Shown here one piece after another: positions 43,751 through 52,970 of a stretch of DNA of 64,000 nucleotides. Position 1 is the first letter of the stretch. Every line of letters begins with the position of its first letter. Origin of the DNA: JBBQXK01 sp038209775 (GTDB lineage: Bacteria > Pseudomonadota > Alphaproteobacteria > Rhodobacterales > Rhodobacteraceae); assembly GCA_038209775.1 (NCBI GenBank), contig JBBQXK010000003.1, positions 62,001 through 126,000 on the forward strand, given 5' to 3'. The notes beneath the pieces were generated by a model. It saw only the letters and a list, made by a program, of their open reading frames with translations. It searched no databases and had not been told where the DNA came from. The translations under genes and the position numbers were made by a program.

Positions 43751-46700
43751 GTGGCTACCATCAACGGCACCGCACTGAACGATACCCTTATTGGTGGGGT
43801 TGAAGCCGATAACATCTCGGGACTTGCCGGGAATGACATCCTTTACGGCGGCGACGGCGCGGACGTGCTGGATGGCGGCGCGGACAATGACCAGCTTTTT
43901 GGCGGCTTGGGCAATGACACGCTTACGGGCGGGCTTGGCAACGACACGCTGTCGGGTGGGTTCGGGCAGGATACGGCCGACTATTCAGCCGCAACCTCGG
44001 GTGTCACCGTCAACCTTGACAGCGGAACCGCCACCGGCGGCGCGGGCAGCGATGTGCTGTCGTCGATCGAGAATGTGACGGGGTCGGCCTCGGCCGATGC
44101 GATCACCGGCAGTGGCGATGCCAACGTGCTGACCGCAGGTGCCGGCAATGACACGATCACCGGCGGCATCGGCAACGACACGATCTTTGGCGGCGACGGC
44201 AACGACACCATCACCGCCGGCCCCGCCACAATCAGCACCCAATCGCTGGACATGAACTGGTCGCTGGCCGGTCCCGATGAGGCCAATGTGGCCGCAGGGT
44301 TCACCCAGAACACCGGCGGCGTGAATGTGGCGGTCAGTTTCACCAACGACGGTGGGGCGACGGAATTCAGCATCGAATCCTCCTCGTCAGTCTACGTTGG
44401 CGCCGGCGAGACGCAAAGTGCGACGTCAAACCTGTATCTGGCGGGAACCGGCGCCGGGAACACGTCGACCACGCGGCTTGACTTTTCGGCGGTGGCGGGA
44501 TCGGGGCTGTCGAATTCGGTCCAGAACGTGCAGTTCCGCCTGAACGATGTGGATGCCACGTCGAACAGCTGGCAAGACGTCATCATCATCCGCGCCTGGG
44601 ATGCCAACGGCAATCTGGTGCCGGTGACGTTGATTGCCGCGGGCAACGACACGGTTTCAAACGGAACGATCACCGCCGGACTGACCAGCGATACGGCCAC
44701 TTCGGCGGCGGGATCGGTGCTGGTGCAGGTGCAGGGTGCGGTGACCCGGATCGAGATTGACTATAACAACACCTGGGCCTCGGGACAGCTGATCTACGTC
44801 AGCGACGTGCAGTTCACCACCGTCGCCAGCGATAATGACGTGGTCGACGGCGGCGCCGGCAACGACACGATTTCGGGTGGTGCCGGGCAGGACCTGATCG
44901 CCGGCGGTACCGGGGATGACAGCATTCTGGGCGACGCGGGCAACGATACCCTGACCGGCGATGCCGGGGCCGATACGCTGTTTGGCGGGGCCGGACAGGA
45001 CAGCCTGTCGGGCGGGGCGGACAATGACACGCTTTTTGGCGGCGACGGCGATGATACGCTGGCGGGCGATGCGGGGAATGACCTGTTGTCGGGCGATCTT
45101 GGCAACGACAGCCTGTCGGGCGGCGATGGCGACGACACGCTTGTTGGCGGTGACGGCAACGATACGCTGGATGGCGGCATCGGCGCCGACAGTCTGTCGG
45201 GCGGGGTTGGGGCCGACCTTCTGAACGGTGGTGCGGATGGCGATACGCTGGCCGGTGGTGACGGTGATGACACGCTGAACGGCGGCACGGGTGACGACCT
45301 TTTGGGCGGTGACCTTGGCAATGATGTGCTGTCGGGCGGCGATGGCAATGACACGCTGAACGGCGGCGACGGGGCGGATACGCTGTCGGGCGATGCGGGT
45401 GATGACCTGTTGTCGGGCGATCTGGGCAACGACAGCCTGTCGGGCGGCGATGGCAATGACACGCTTCTTGGCGGGGACGGCAACGATACGCTGGACGGAG
45501 GCATCGGCGCCGACAGCCTGTCGGGCGGGGTTGGGGCCGACCTTCTGAACGGCGGTGCGGATGGCGATACGCTGGCGGGTGGTGACGGCAATGACACGCT
45601 GAACGGCGATGCGGGTGATGACCTGTTGTCGGGCGATCTGGGCAATGACGTGCTGTCGGGTGGTGATGGCAACGACACGCTGGATGGCGGGGCCGGGACC
45701 GACACGCTGTATGGCGGGGCGGGGACCGATACGATCCGTATTGACGCGGGTGATCTGGCCTTTGGCGGGGCCGACCGCGACGTGTTCATCGTGGGCCGCG
45801 ATGTGACCGGCACCATCGACGGTGGCGGCACGGGCGACGATGTCGACACGCTGAACCTGACGGGTGCGGGTGCGCACCGGGTGATCCGTGACATCGGCAA
45901 CGTCGAAAACGGCCGGGTCGAGTTTCTGAATGCCGACGGCACGGTCGCCAGCACCTTTGCCTTCACCGAGATCGAGGCGGTGATCAGCGACAAGGACTAT
46001 ATCGTTGAAGGCACCGGCGCGGGTGACCTGATCGGCGTCGGCTATACTGGCGATCCCGAGGGTGATCTGGTCGATGCCGCCGACAACCAGACCGGCACCG
46101 ACGGCGATCTGATCGAGGCCTATGGCGGCAACGACACGGTATTCGCGGGTGCCGGCAACGACACGGTCTATGGCGGCGACGGGAACGATTCCGTCAGCGG
46201 CGGCCAGGGCGACGATGTTCTTTATGGGGAAGATGGCAACGACACGCTGAACGGTGGGGACGGCGACGACACGCTGTCGGGCGATGCCGGGAATGACGTT
46301 CTGTCGGGCGATCTGGGCAACGACAGCCTGTCGGGCGACGCGGGCAATGACAGCCTGACGGGCGGCGATGGCCTTGACACCCTTTCGGGGGGGGCGGATG
46401 CCGACACGCTGGACGGCGGGGCCGGGGATGACAGTCTGCGCGGCGACGCGGGCAATGACCTTTTGACCGGGGGCACCGGCAACGACACCGTGGCGGGCGG
46501 CGATGACGACGACACGCTGTTCGGCGGCGATGGTGACGATCTGGTCACCGGCGATTTCGGCGACGATCTGCTGTATGGCGGGGATGGCAACGACACGGTC
46601 TGGGGCGCACAGGGCAACGACACCGGCTATGGCGGCGCGGGCGATGACAGCGTGTCGGGCGCTGCGGGCGACGATCTGCTGTATGGCGGCGAAGGTGCCG

Positions 46701-49700
46701 ACCGGATGGAGGGGCGCGAGGGCCGCGATACGATCCACGGCGACGCGGGCAACGACCTGATTTCGGGCGGGGCCGACGAGGATGAGCTTTACGGCGGCGA
46801 CGGCGACGATTTCATCTTTGGCCAGGAAGGCGATGACAGCCTGTTCGGCGGCGCCGGGGCGGACCTTCTGGAAAGCGACAGCGGCAACGACCTGGTCTTT
46901 GGCGGCACCGGCAACGACCAGTTGGCCGGGGGTTCGGGCAGCGATACGCTTGACGGCGGCGATGACAACGACCGGATCTTTGGCGGCGATGACGCCGACA
47001 GCGTCATCGGCGGGGCCGGTAACGACACGGTTTATGGCGATGCCGGCAGCGACACGCTGCGCGGCGGCGACGGATCGGACGCCCTTTATGGTGGTGATGA
47101 CGCCGACCTGATCGACGGCGAAGGCGGGACTGATACGCTCTATGGCGGCTTTGGCAGCGATACACTCTCGGGTGGTGCGGGCGATGTGGTGGACGGCGGC
47201 GAAGACGCCGACAACTCTGACACCGACGTTCTGGACCTGCGCGGGTCCGGTCCCTATCGGGTGATCTATGACGTCAACAATTCCGAAAACGGGGTTGTCG
47301 AATACCTGAATGCCGACGGAACCGTCTCGGGCACGATGACCTTCCTGAACATCGAGACGATCATCCAGGGCAAGGACTTTATCGTCGAAGGCACCGCCGG
47401 CGATGACGTGATCGGCGCAGGCTATGTCGGCGATCCCGAGGGTGATCTGGTTGACGCGAACGACAACCAGACCGGCACCAACGACGACCGGATCGAGGGT
47501 TATGGCGGCAACGATCTGGCGTTTGGCGGCGCGGGCGACGATTCGGTCTTTGGCGGTACGGGCAACGATACCCTTTATGGCGGTGTCGGCGGCGATTCCG
47601 TGCAGGGCGAGGCGGGGGACGACCTGCTGTATGGTGGTGACGGCGACGACTGGGTCGACGGGCACGAGGGCAACGATACGCTGCACGGTGACGCGGGGGA
47701 TGACCTTCTGTCGGGTGGCGACGGCGATGATGCGATCTTTGGTGGCGATGGCAACGACTATGTCGACGGCGGCGATGGCAACGATACCATCAATGGCGAC
47801 GCCGGCAACGATCAGGTCGAAGCGGGCGCCGGGAACGATGTTGTTTCTGGCGGTGCCGGCAACGACTACTTCTTTGGTGGCGCGGGTGACGACACGCTGG
47901 ATGGCGGGGCGGACAACGACGTGATTGGCGCAGGTACCGGCAATGACAGCCTTGCCGGTGGTACCGGCATCGACCTTCTTTATGGCGAGGCGGGCGCGGA
48001 TACGTTGTTGGGCGGCGACGGCGACGACGTGCTGTATGGCGGCGATGATGCCGACCTGTTGTTCGGCGGCACGGGCGATGACGCGCTGTTGGGTGACGGC
48101 GGCAATGACCTGATCGACGGCGGCGACGGGGCCGACACGATCTATGGCGACGTTGGCAGCGACACCATCATCGGTGGTGCCGGCGATGTCGTGATGGGTG
48201 GCGAAGATGCCGACAACAGCGACACTGACGTGCTGGACCTGCGCGGGGCCGGCCCCCACCGGGTGATCTATGACGCTGGCAACCCTGAAAACGGGGTGGT
48301 CGAGTATCTGGATGCCGATGGCAACGTGACGGGCACGCTGACCTTCTCCGAGATCGAGACGATCCTTACCGACAAGGATTTCATCGTCGAGGGCACCGAG
48401 GGGAATGACCTGATCGGTGTCGGCTATGTCGGCGATCCCGAGGGTGACCTGGTCGATGCGGGCGACAACCAGACCGGCACCGACGGCGATCTGATCGAGG
48501 CCTACGGCGGCAACGACACCGTCAATGCAGGTGCCGGCGACGATACCGTCTATGGCGGCACGGGCGACGATTCCGTCTTTGGCGGCACCGGCAATGATGT
48601 GCTGAACGGCGACGCAGGCTTTGACACGCTGGATGGCGGCGACGGGCAGGATACACTGTACGGCGGTGCAGATGATGACCAGCTGTTCGGCGGCGCGGGC
48701 GACGATACGCTTGACGGTGGCGACGGCGCCGATCTGTTGCAGGGCGGCGGCGATGACGACACGCTGGATGGTGGTGCCGACAACGACACCCTTGAAGGCG
48801 GCGACGGTTCTGACCTTATCATCGGTGGCACCGGCGATGACCAGCTGTTCGGTGGGGGCGGCGGTGACGAGATCCTGGCCGACGATGGCAATGACCTGAT
48901 CGACGGCGGCGACGGGGCCGACACGATCTATGGCGGTCTTGGCAGCGACACGATCTTTGGTGGCGCGGGCGACGTGGTTGTTGGCGGTGAGGATGCCGAT
49001 AACAGCGACACCGACGTTCTGGACCTGACCGCATATGGCTGGACCGGGACACGCATCGACTATACCCCCGGCGATCGGGAATCGGGGACGGTCGTCTTCC
49101 TTGACAGCAACGGTGTTCCAACCGGCGAGACGATGACCTTTTCGAACATCGAGCGGGTGATGCGTTGTTTTACCCCCGGCACGATGATTACCACCGAACA
49201 GGGGCCGATCCCGGTTGAGGCGCTGTGCGTTGGCACCCGGGTTCTGACGCGCGACAGCGGGTTCCAGCCGGTGCGCTGGATCGGGCGGCGTGACCTGACG
49301 GCGGCGGAACTGGTGGTGCGCCCGGCCTTCCGGCCGGTGCGGATCGCGGCCGGGTCACTGGGGGACGGCCTGCCCGAGCGCGACCTGATGGTATCGCCGC
49401 AGCACCGCGTGCTGGTCACGGGCCCCGAGGCGGAACTGCTGTTCGGCGAGGCCGAGGTTCTGGTGGCGGCGGTGCATCTGGTGGGACGTCCCGGGATCAG
49501 CCGCGTCGCGGCACCCGCAGGTGTGAGCTATCTGCACTTCATGTGCGACCGCCACGAGATCATCCGCAGCGAAGGAGCCTGGACCGAAAGCTATCTGCCG
49601 GGCGAGGTCAGCACGGCGGCGATGGATGCGGGCACGCGGGCCGAGATCATGGCGCTGTTCCCGGAACTGGCACTGGGGGCCGGCACATACCGCGCGGCAC

Positions 49701-49756
49701 GGGTGACGCTGAAGCGGCACGAGGCGCAGGTGTTGTGGCGGATGCGGGCGGCCTAG
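43751..49756 (+). CDS. Giant RTX protein with C-terminal Hint domain (2001 aa)
   Basis: Starts with RTX repeats (AGNDILYGGDGADVLDGG), then a non-RTX domain at about 155-365 (SLDMNWSLAGPDEANV to IYVSDVQFTTV), then RTX blocks interrupted by spacer modules (near 696, 1156, 1490 and 1753) and by IVEGT modules at 751, 1211 and 1545. The Hint domain begins at Cys1806 (CFTPGTMITTEQGPIPVEAL), with VSPQHRVLV and CDRHEIIRSEGAWTESY, and the tail ends TLKRHEAQVLW. The GTG start follows AAAAGGGG. Very acidic and glycine-rich; calcium should drive folding outside the cell. The order IVEGT-RTX-spacer-Hint is the same as in the neighbour. Its stop overlaps the convergent nucleotidyltransferase stop by two bases. 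Confidence 0.9.
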   Translation: MATINGTALNDTLIGGVEADNISGLAGNDILYGGDGADVLDGGADNDQLFGGLGNDTLTGGLGNDTLSGGFGQDTADYSAATSGVTVNLDSGTATGGAGSDVLSSIENVTGSASADAITGSGDANVLTAGAGNDTITGGIGNDTIFGGDGNDTITAGPATISTQSLDMNWSLAGPDEANVAAGFTQNTGGVNVAVSFTNDGGATEFSIESSSSVYVGAGETQSATSNLYLAGTGAGNTSTTRLDFSAVAGSGLSNSVQNVQFRLNDVDATSNSWQDVIIIRAWDANGNLVPVTLIAAGNDTVSNGTITAGLTSDTATSAAGSVLVQVQGAVTRIEIDYNNTWASGQLIYVSDVQFTTVASDNDVVDGGAGNDTISGGAGQDLIAGGTGDDSILGDAGNDTLTGDAGADTLFGGAGQDSLSGGADNDTLFGGDGDDTLAGDAGNDLLSGDLGNDSLSGGDGDDTLVGGDGNDTLDGGIGADSLSGGVGADLLNGGADGDTLAGGDGDDTLNGGTGDDLLGGDLGNDVLSGGDGNDTLNGGDGADTLSGDAGDDLLSGDLGNDSLSGGDGNDTLLGGDGNDTLDGGIGADSLSGGVGADLLNGGADGDTLAGGDGNDTLNGDAGDDLLSGDLGNDVLSGGDGNDTLDGGAGTDTLYGGAGTDTIRIDAGDLAFGGADRDVFIVGRDVTGTIDGGGTGDDVDTLNLTGAGAHRVIRDIGNVENGRVEFLNADGTVASTFAFTEIEAVISDKDYIVEGTGAGDLIGVGYTGDPEGDLVDAADNQTGTDGDLIEAYGGNDTVFAGAGNDTVYGGDGNDSVSGGQGDDVLYGEDGNDTLNGGDGDDTLSGDAGNDVLSGDLGNDSLSGDAGNDSLTGGDGLDTLSGGADADTLDGGAGDDSLRGDAGNDLLTGGTGNDTVAGGDDDDTLFGGDGDDLVTGDFGDDLLYGGDGNDTVWGAQGNDTGYGGAGDDSVSGAAGDDLLYGGEGADRMEGREGRDTIHGDAGNDLISGGADEDELYGGDGDDFIFGQEGDDSLFGGAGADLLESDSGNDLVFGGTGNDQLAGGSGSDTLDGGDDNDRIFGGDDADSVIGGAGNDTVYGDAGSDTLRGGDGSDALYGGDDADLIDGEGGTDTLYGGFGSDTLSGGAGDVVDGGEDADNSDTDVLDLRGSGPYRVIYDVNNSENGVVEYLNADGTVSGTMTFLNIETIIQGKDFIVEGTAGDDVIGAGYVGDPEGDLVDANDNQTGTNDDRIEGYGGNDLAFGGAGDDSVFGGTGNDTLYGGVGGDSVQGEAGDDLLYGGDGDDWVDGHEGNDTLHGDAGDDLLSGGDGDDAIFGGDGNDYVDGGDGNDTINGDAGNDQVEAGAGNDVVSGGAGNDYFFGGAGDDTLDGGADNDVIGAGTGNDSLAGGTGIDLLYGEAGADTLLGGDGDDVLYGGDDADLLFGGTGDDALLGDGGNDLIDGGDGADTIYGDVGSDTIIGGAGDVVMGGEDADNSDTDVLDLRGAGPHRVIYDAGNPENGVVEYLDADGNVTGTLTFSEIETILTDKDFIVEGTEGNDLIGVGYVGDPEGDLVDAGDNQTGTDGDLIEAYGGNDTVNAGAGDDTVYGGTGDDSVFGGTGNDVLNGDAGFDTLDGGDGQDTLYGGADDDQLFGGAGDDTLDGGDGADLLQGGGDDDTLDGGADNDTLEGGDGSDLIIGGTGDDQLFGGGGGDEILADDGNDLIDGGDGADTIYGGLGSDTIFGGAGDVVVGGEDADNSDTDVLDLTAYGWTGTRIDYTPGDRESGTVVFLDSNGVPTGETMTFSNIERVMRCFTPGTMITTEQGPIPVEALCVGTRVLTRDSGFQPVRWIGRRDLTAAELVVRPAFRPVRIAAGSLGDGLPERDLMVSPQHRVLVTGPEAELLFGEAEVLVAAVHLVGRPGISRVAAPAGVSYLHFMCDRHEIIRSEGAWTESYLPGEVSTAAMDAGTRAEIMALFPELALGAGTYRAARVTLKRHEAQVLWRMRAA
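45040..45690 (+). repeat. 324-base tandem duplication inside the giant RTX gene
   Basis: The stretch at about 45040-45363 is repeated at about 45364-45687 with few differences; for example gcatcggcgccgac occurs at 45177 and 45501. The period is 324 bases, exactly twelve nonapeptide repeats, so frame and repeat register are kept. Confidence 0.8.
46001..49165 (+). repeat. Three consecutive IVEGT-RTX-spacer modules
   Basis: Units begin at 46001, 47381 and 48383 (lengths 1380, 1002 and 783 bases). Each opens with IVEGT and GDPEGDLVDA, continues with RTX repeats of varying number and closes with a spacer containing the pattern NxENGxVEYLxADGxV, or its degenerate form in the last unit. The neighbour gene has one such unit (41848-42927). 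Confidence 0.8.
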
Positions 49757-50343
49757 CCGCCCGTGGCCTTGCGCCAGCGGTCCCAGTCGTCGGGGGTGTC
49801 GAGGTCAAGGATGGCCCGGTCACCCGCAAGCGGGAACAGCATCACGCGGTGACGGTTGGCGGTGATGACCGCCCGCCCGCCTTCGTCGCCCGAAAGGGCG
49901 GCAAGGGCGGGCCATAGGTCGGCGGGAAAGATCGCCGGGTGGCCGGGTTGACCGGTATCGGAGGTGGCACGGATCAGGCGGCTGGGGTCTTGCAGGAAAA
50001 CGGCAATCATCGCGGCAAAATCGGCGGTCTCGAACCCTGGCATGTCGGCGGGCAGGACCATCAGGCCGGGGGCGGTGGGGGCCGCGTTGATGCCTGCGCG
50101 CAGGGACGCCGTCATACCCTGCGCTGCATCTGCCGCGATCACCTGACGGACCGCCAGCCCTTGCAGGGCAGCGCTTCGCGCCGGTCGGTCGGGCGGCAGC
50201 ACGACGATGACGGTCGGGCTGGCCGCAAGGGCGATGCGCGCGGTGCGGCGCAGGATCGGCTCACCCGCGACGGGCTCCAGGAGTTTGTCGCGGGGGGCCA
50301 TGCGGGACGAGGCCCCGGCGGCGAGGATCAGGATCGGGATCAT
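49753..50343 (-). CDS. MobA/MocA-like nucleotidyltransferase
   Basis: A 196-residue protein with the GT-A nucleotidyltransferase fold: ILAAGASSRM at the N-terminus binds the nucleotide, and LPADMPGFETADF carries the metal-binding aspartate. Proteins of this group attach CMP or GMP to molybdopterin; MocA-type enzymes serve xanthine-dehydrogenase-family proteins. No molybdoenzyme gene is in the window, so the assignment stays at family level. The ATG at 50343 gives MIPILILAAG. A palindromic repeat separates it from the flavoprotein gene upstream. Confidence 0.8.
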   Translation of the reverse strand: MIPILILAAGASSRMAPRDKLLEPVAGEPILRRTARIALAASPTVIVVLPPDRPARSAALQGLAVRQVIAADAAQGMTASLRAGINAAPTAPGLMVLPADMPGFETADFAAMIAVFLQDPSRLIRATSDTGQPGHPAIFPADLWPALAALSGDEGGRAVITANRHRVMLFPLAGDRAILDLDTPDDWDRWRKATGG

Positions 50344-50369
50344 GCGTTGCCCTTTGCGGGGCCGTGGAA

Positions 50370-50428
50370 GGGGGGCTGTCTGCCCCCCGCCTTCGGCCCC
50401 CCCCCGAGGATACTTGGGCAAAGATGAA
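50370..50428 (+). repeat. Dispersed palindromic repeat, copy E
   Basis: Hairpin GGGGGGC-TGTCT-GCCCCCC (50370-50388), with the same loop as copy C, then CCCCCGAGGATACTTGGGCA and AAGATGAA (50401-50428). It lies between two minus-strand genes. Confidence 0.7.
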
Positions 50429-50440
50429 ACCGGTAGGGGG

Positions 50441-52864
50441 TCAGCCGCGCATCCGGGCACCGTCGGCGTCAAAGAGGGGGGCTGTGTGGACGCGGGCGGG
50501 GCGGCGGTCGCCGAGAATCTCGATCTCGACGGTTTGGCCATCAGTTGCGCGGTCGGCGGGCAGGAAGCCCATGGCGAGGGATTTGCCGGTGAAGTGGCTG
50601 AACCCACCGCTTGTGCAGAAGCCTGCGACGGTGCCGTCAAGCCAGATCGGCTCCCACGCCACAACGTCGGCGTCGGTTGCATCGACGATGAAGCTGACCA
50701 GTTTGCGTTTGGGGCCTGCGGCCTTTTCCGCACTGGCGGCCGCTTTGCCGATCCAGTCGGTGGGTTTGTTCCAGCGGATGAAGCGGTCAAGGCCGGTTTC
50801 CGCAGGGGTATAGTCGGGGCTGAATTCGCGGCCCCAGGAGCCGAACCACTTGTCCAGACGCAGCGACATCATCGCGCGCATGCCGAAGGGGCGCAGGCCC
50901 AAGTCCTGGCCGGCCTTGGTCAGCACATCCCAGAGGTGGCGCACCGAGATGAGGTCGGTGTAGATCTCGTACCCCAGATCGGCGGTGTAGCTGACGCGCT
51001 GGACGATGCAGTTGGCCATGCCGACGGTCATGCGTTTCACGTCCATGAATTTGAACGCGTCGGGGCCGACATCGCTGCGGGTGACCAGGGCCAGAAGCTC
51101 GCGGGCGCGGGGGCCTGCGATCTGGAAGCCTGAACGGGCGTTCGAGATGTTCTCGACCGTGACGCCTTCTCCGGGGTTCATGTCGAACCAGCGGCTGTGC
51201 CACCCTTGCGCGCCGTAGCTGGCGGTCAGTTGAAACTCGGTTTCCGACAGGCAAGATACGGTGAAATCGCCGAAGATCTTGCCCGAATGGGCGAGCATGG
51301 GGGTGAGGGACAACCGGCCCGGTTTCGGGATGGCGCCTGCCATGATCCGGTCCAGCCAGTCGCGGGCACCGGGGCCGGTGACGCGGTATTTGCCGAAGTT
51401 CTGCACCTCGTTGATGCCGACGCCGTCGCGCACCGCCATCACCTCCTGGCGCGTCGCCTCCCATGCGTTCGAGCGTTTGAAGGTGGGGGTCTCGTAGCGC
51501 GCCTCGCCGGGCAGGGCGTGGTAATTCACCACCTCCAGCCCGTATTGCGCGCCCCAGACGGCGTTCATCCCATCGAACGTGTCGTACATCGGCGTCATGC
51601 GGTTGGGCCTTGCGGCGGGGCGTTCCTCGTTCGGGTAGCTGACCGAGAACCGCATCTGATAGTTCTCGATCACCTTTGGCACGGTGTAGCCGGGCGAGGT
51701 CCAGTCGCCGAAGCGGGCGACGTCAAAGCCGCGGGGGTCGCGTTCGACCTCGCCCTCGATCATCCATTGCGCGAGTGCCAGACCCATGCCGCCGCCTTGG
51801 GAAAAGCCTGCCATGACGGCGCAGGCGGACCAGTAGTTGCGCAGACCCGGGACCGGGCCGATCAGGGGGTTGCCATCGGGGGCAAAGGTGAAGGGGCCGT
51901 GGATGACGCGCTTGACGCCGGTGCGTTCAAGGACGGGAAAGCGGCGGTAGGCGAAGGTGACGCTGTCTTCGATCTTGTCGAACTGTTCGTTCAGAAGCTC
52001 GTGGCCGAAGTTCCAGGGGGTGCCGTCAAGCGCCCAGGGTTCGCAGGGTTTCTCGTAGAAGCCGATGCACAACCCGCGCCCCTCTTGCCGCAGATAGGAT
52101 TCGCCGCCGGGGTCCATCACATGCGGAAACTCGCGGCCCGACTTCAGGATGTCCATGATCTCGGGGATGTCGTCGGTGACGAGATACTGGTGTGCCATCG
52201 GCAGAAGCGGCAGGTACACGCCCGCCATCGCGCCGATTTCCCGCGCCCAGAGGCCGCCCGCGTTGACCAGATGTTCGCAGGTGACGGTGCCTTTTTCAGT
52301 CACCACCTCCCATCCATCAGGTGTGGGATTTGTTTCCAGCACCCGGTTGTGCAGCACGATCTCTGCCCCACCCATCCGCGCTGCCTTGGCATAGGCGTGG
52401 GTGGTGCCCGAGGGGTCAAGGTGGCCGTCGAGGGGGTCGTAAAGGGCGCCGATGATGCCTTCGAGGTTGACCATACCATCGGTCAGCTTGTGGATTTCTG
52501 CGGGCCCGAGGATCTCGGTATCCAGCCCCATGTAGCGGTGCTTGGCGCGCTCGGCGACCAGTTGGTCAAAGCGTTCCTGATTGTCGGCAAGGGTGATGCC
52601 GCCGACATGGTGCAGGCCGCAGGACATGCCGGTGATCGCCTCCAACTCCTTGTAAAGGCGGATCGTGTAGCCTTGCAGGGCGGCCATGTTGGTGTCGCCG
52701 TTCAGCGTGTGAAACCCGCCCGCCGCGTGCCAGGTGGAGCCTGATGTCAGTTCGCTGCGTTCGATCAGCATGACGTCGGACCAGCCAAGCTTGGTCAGGT
52801 GATACAGTACCGAACATCCGACGACGCCGCCGCCGATCACCACCACACGGGCATGGGTTTTCAT
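50441..52864 (-). CDS. GcvT-family FAD dehydrogenase (dimethylglycine/sarcosine dehydrogenase-like)
   Basis: An 807-residue flavoprotein in two halves. The N-terminal FAD-dependent oxidoreductase domain has VVVIGGGVVGCSVLYHL and STWHAAG, in which His46 matches the histidine that carries FAD covalently in dimethylglycine dehydrogenase. The C-terminal half is a GcvT-like folate-binding domain (NFGKYRVTGPGARDWLDRI, GYEIYT, RLDKWFGSWGREF). The family oxidises N-methyl groups of glycine derivatives and passes the one-carbon unit to tetrahydrofolate; the exact substrate is inferred. It is the last gene of the ABC-importer operon, 106 bases after the permease gene, with a palindrome in that gap. Confidence 0.87.
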   Translation of the reverse strand: MKTHARVVVIGGGVVGCSVLYHLTKLGWSDVMLIERSELTSGSTWHAAGGFHTLNGDTNMAALQGYTIRLYKELEAITGMSCGLHHVGGITLADNQERFDQLVAERAKHRYMGLDTEILGPAEIHKLTDGMVNLEGIIGALYDPLDGHLDPSGTTHAYAKAARMGGAEIVLHNRVLETNPTPDGWEVVTEKGTVTCEHLVNAGGLWAREIGAMAGVYLPLLPMAHQYLVTDDIPEIMDILKSGREFPHVMDPGGESYLRQEGRGLCIGFYEKPCEPWALDGTPWNFGHELLNEQFDKIEDSVTFAYRRFPVLERTGVKRVIHGPFTFAPDGNPLIGPVPGLRNYWSACAVMAGFSQGGGMGLALAQWMIEGEVERDPRGFDVARFGDWTSPGYTVPKVIENYQMRFSVSYPNEERPAARPNRMTPMYDTFDGMNAVWGAQYGLEVVNYHALPGEARYETPTFKRSNAWEATRQEVMAVRDGVGINEVQNFGKYRVTGPGARDWLDRIMAGAIPKPGRLSLTPMLAHSGKIFGDFTVSCLSETEFQLTASYGAQGWHSRWFDMNPGEGVTVENISNARSGFQIAGPRARELLALVTRSDVGPDAFKFMDVKRMTVGMANCIVQRVSYTADLGYEIYTDLISVRHLWDVLTKAGQDLGLRPFGMRAMMSLRLDKWFGSWGREFSPDYTPAETGLDRFIRWNKPTDWIGKAAASAEKAAGPKRKLVSFIVDATDADVVAWEPIWLDGTVAGFCTSGGFSHFTGKSLAMGFLPADRATDGQTVEIEILGDRRPARVHTAPLFDADGARMRG

Positions 52865-52931
52865 ACTGCGACCTCCTGATCTGTGTTTGTGGCGACTTTG
52901 GACAGGGCAGGGGGCGGGGTCATGCGTCTTT

Positions 52932-52948
52932 GCGACAGGAAGTGTCGC
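52932..52948. promoter_or_regulatory. Palindrome before the GcvT-family gene
   Basis: GCGACA-GGAAG-TGTCGC is a perfect 6+6 inverted repeat with a 5-base spacer, 68-84 bases upstream of the flavoprotein start. It could be an operator or a short mRNA hairpin. No second copy was noticed elsewhere in the window. Confidence 0.35.
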
Positions 52949-52970
52949 GGACGGTGCATGATGGGGTGCG

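Noticed and set aside
44657..48259. 1200-codon open frame on the minus strand opposite the giant RTX gene
   Set aside because: It mirrors the regular GGxGxD codons of the plus strand; its translation is a monotonous V/A/I-rich repeat with no ribosome site or family features.
52865..52970. Glycine riboswitch before the GcvT-family gene
   Set aside because: The gap is only 106 bases and holds one simple palindrome; the tandem aptamer pattern is not visible.
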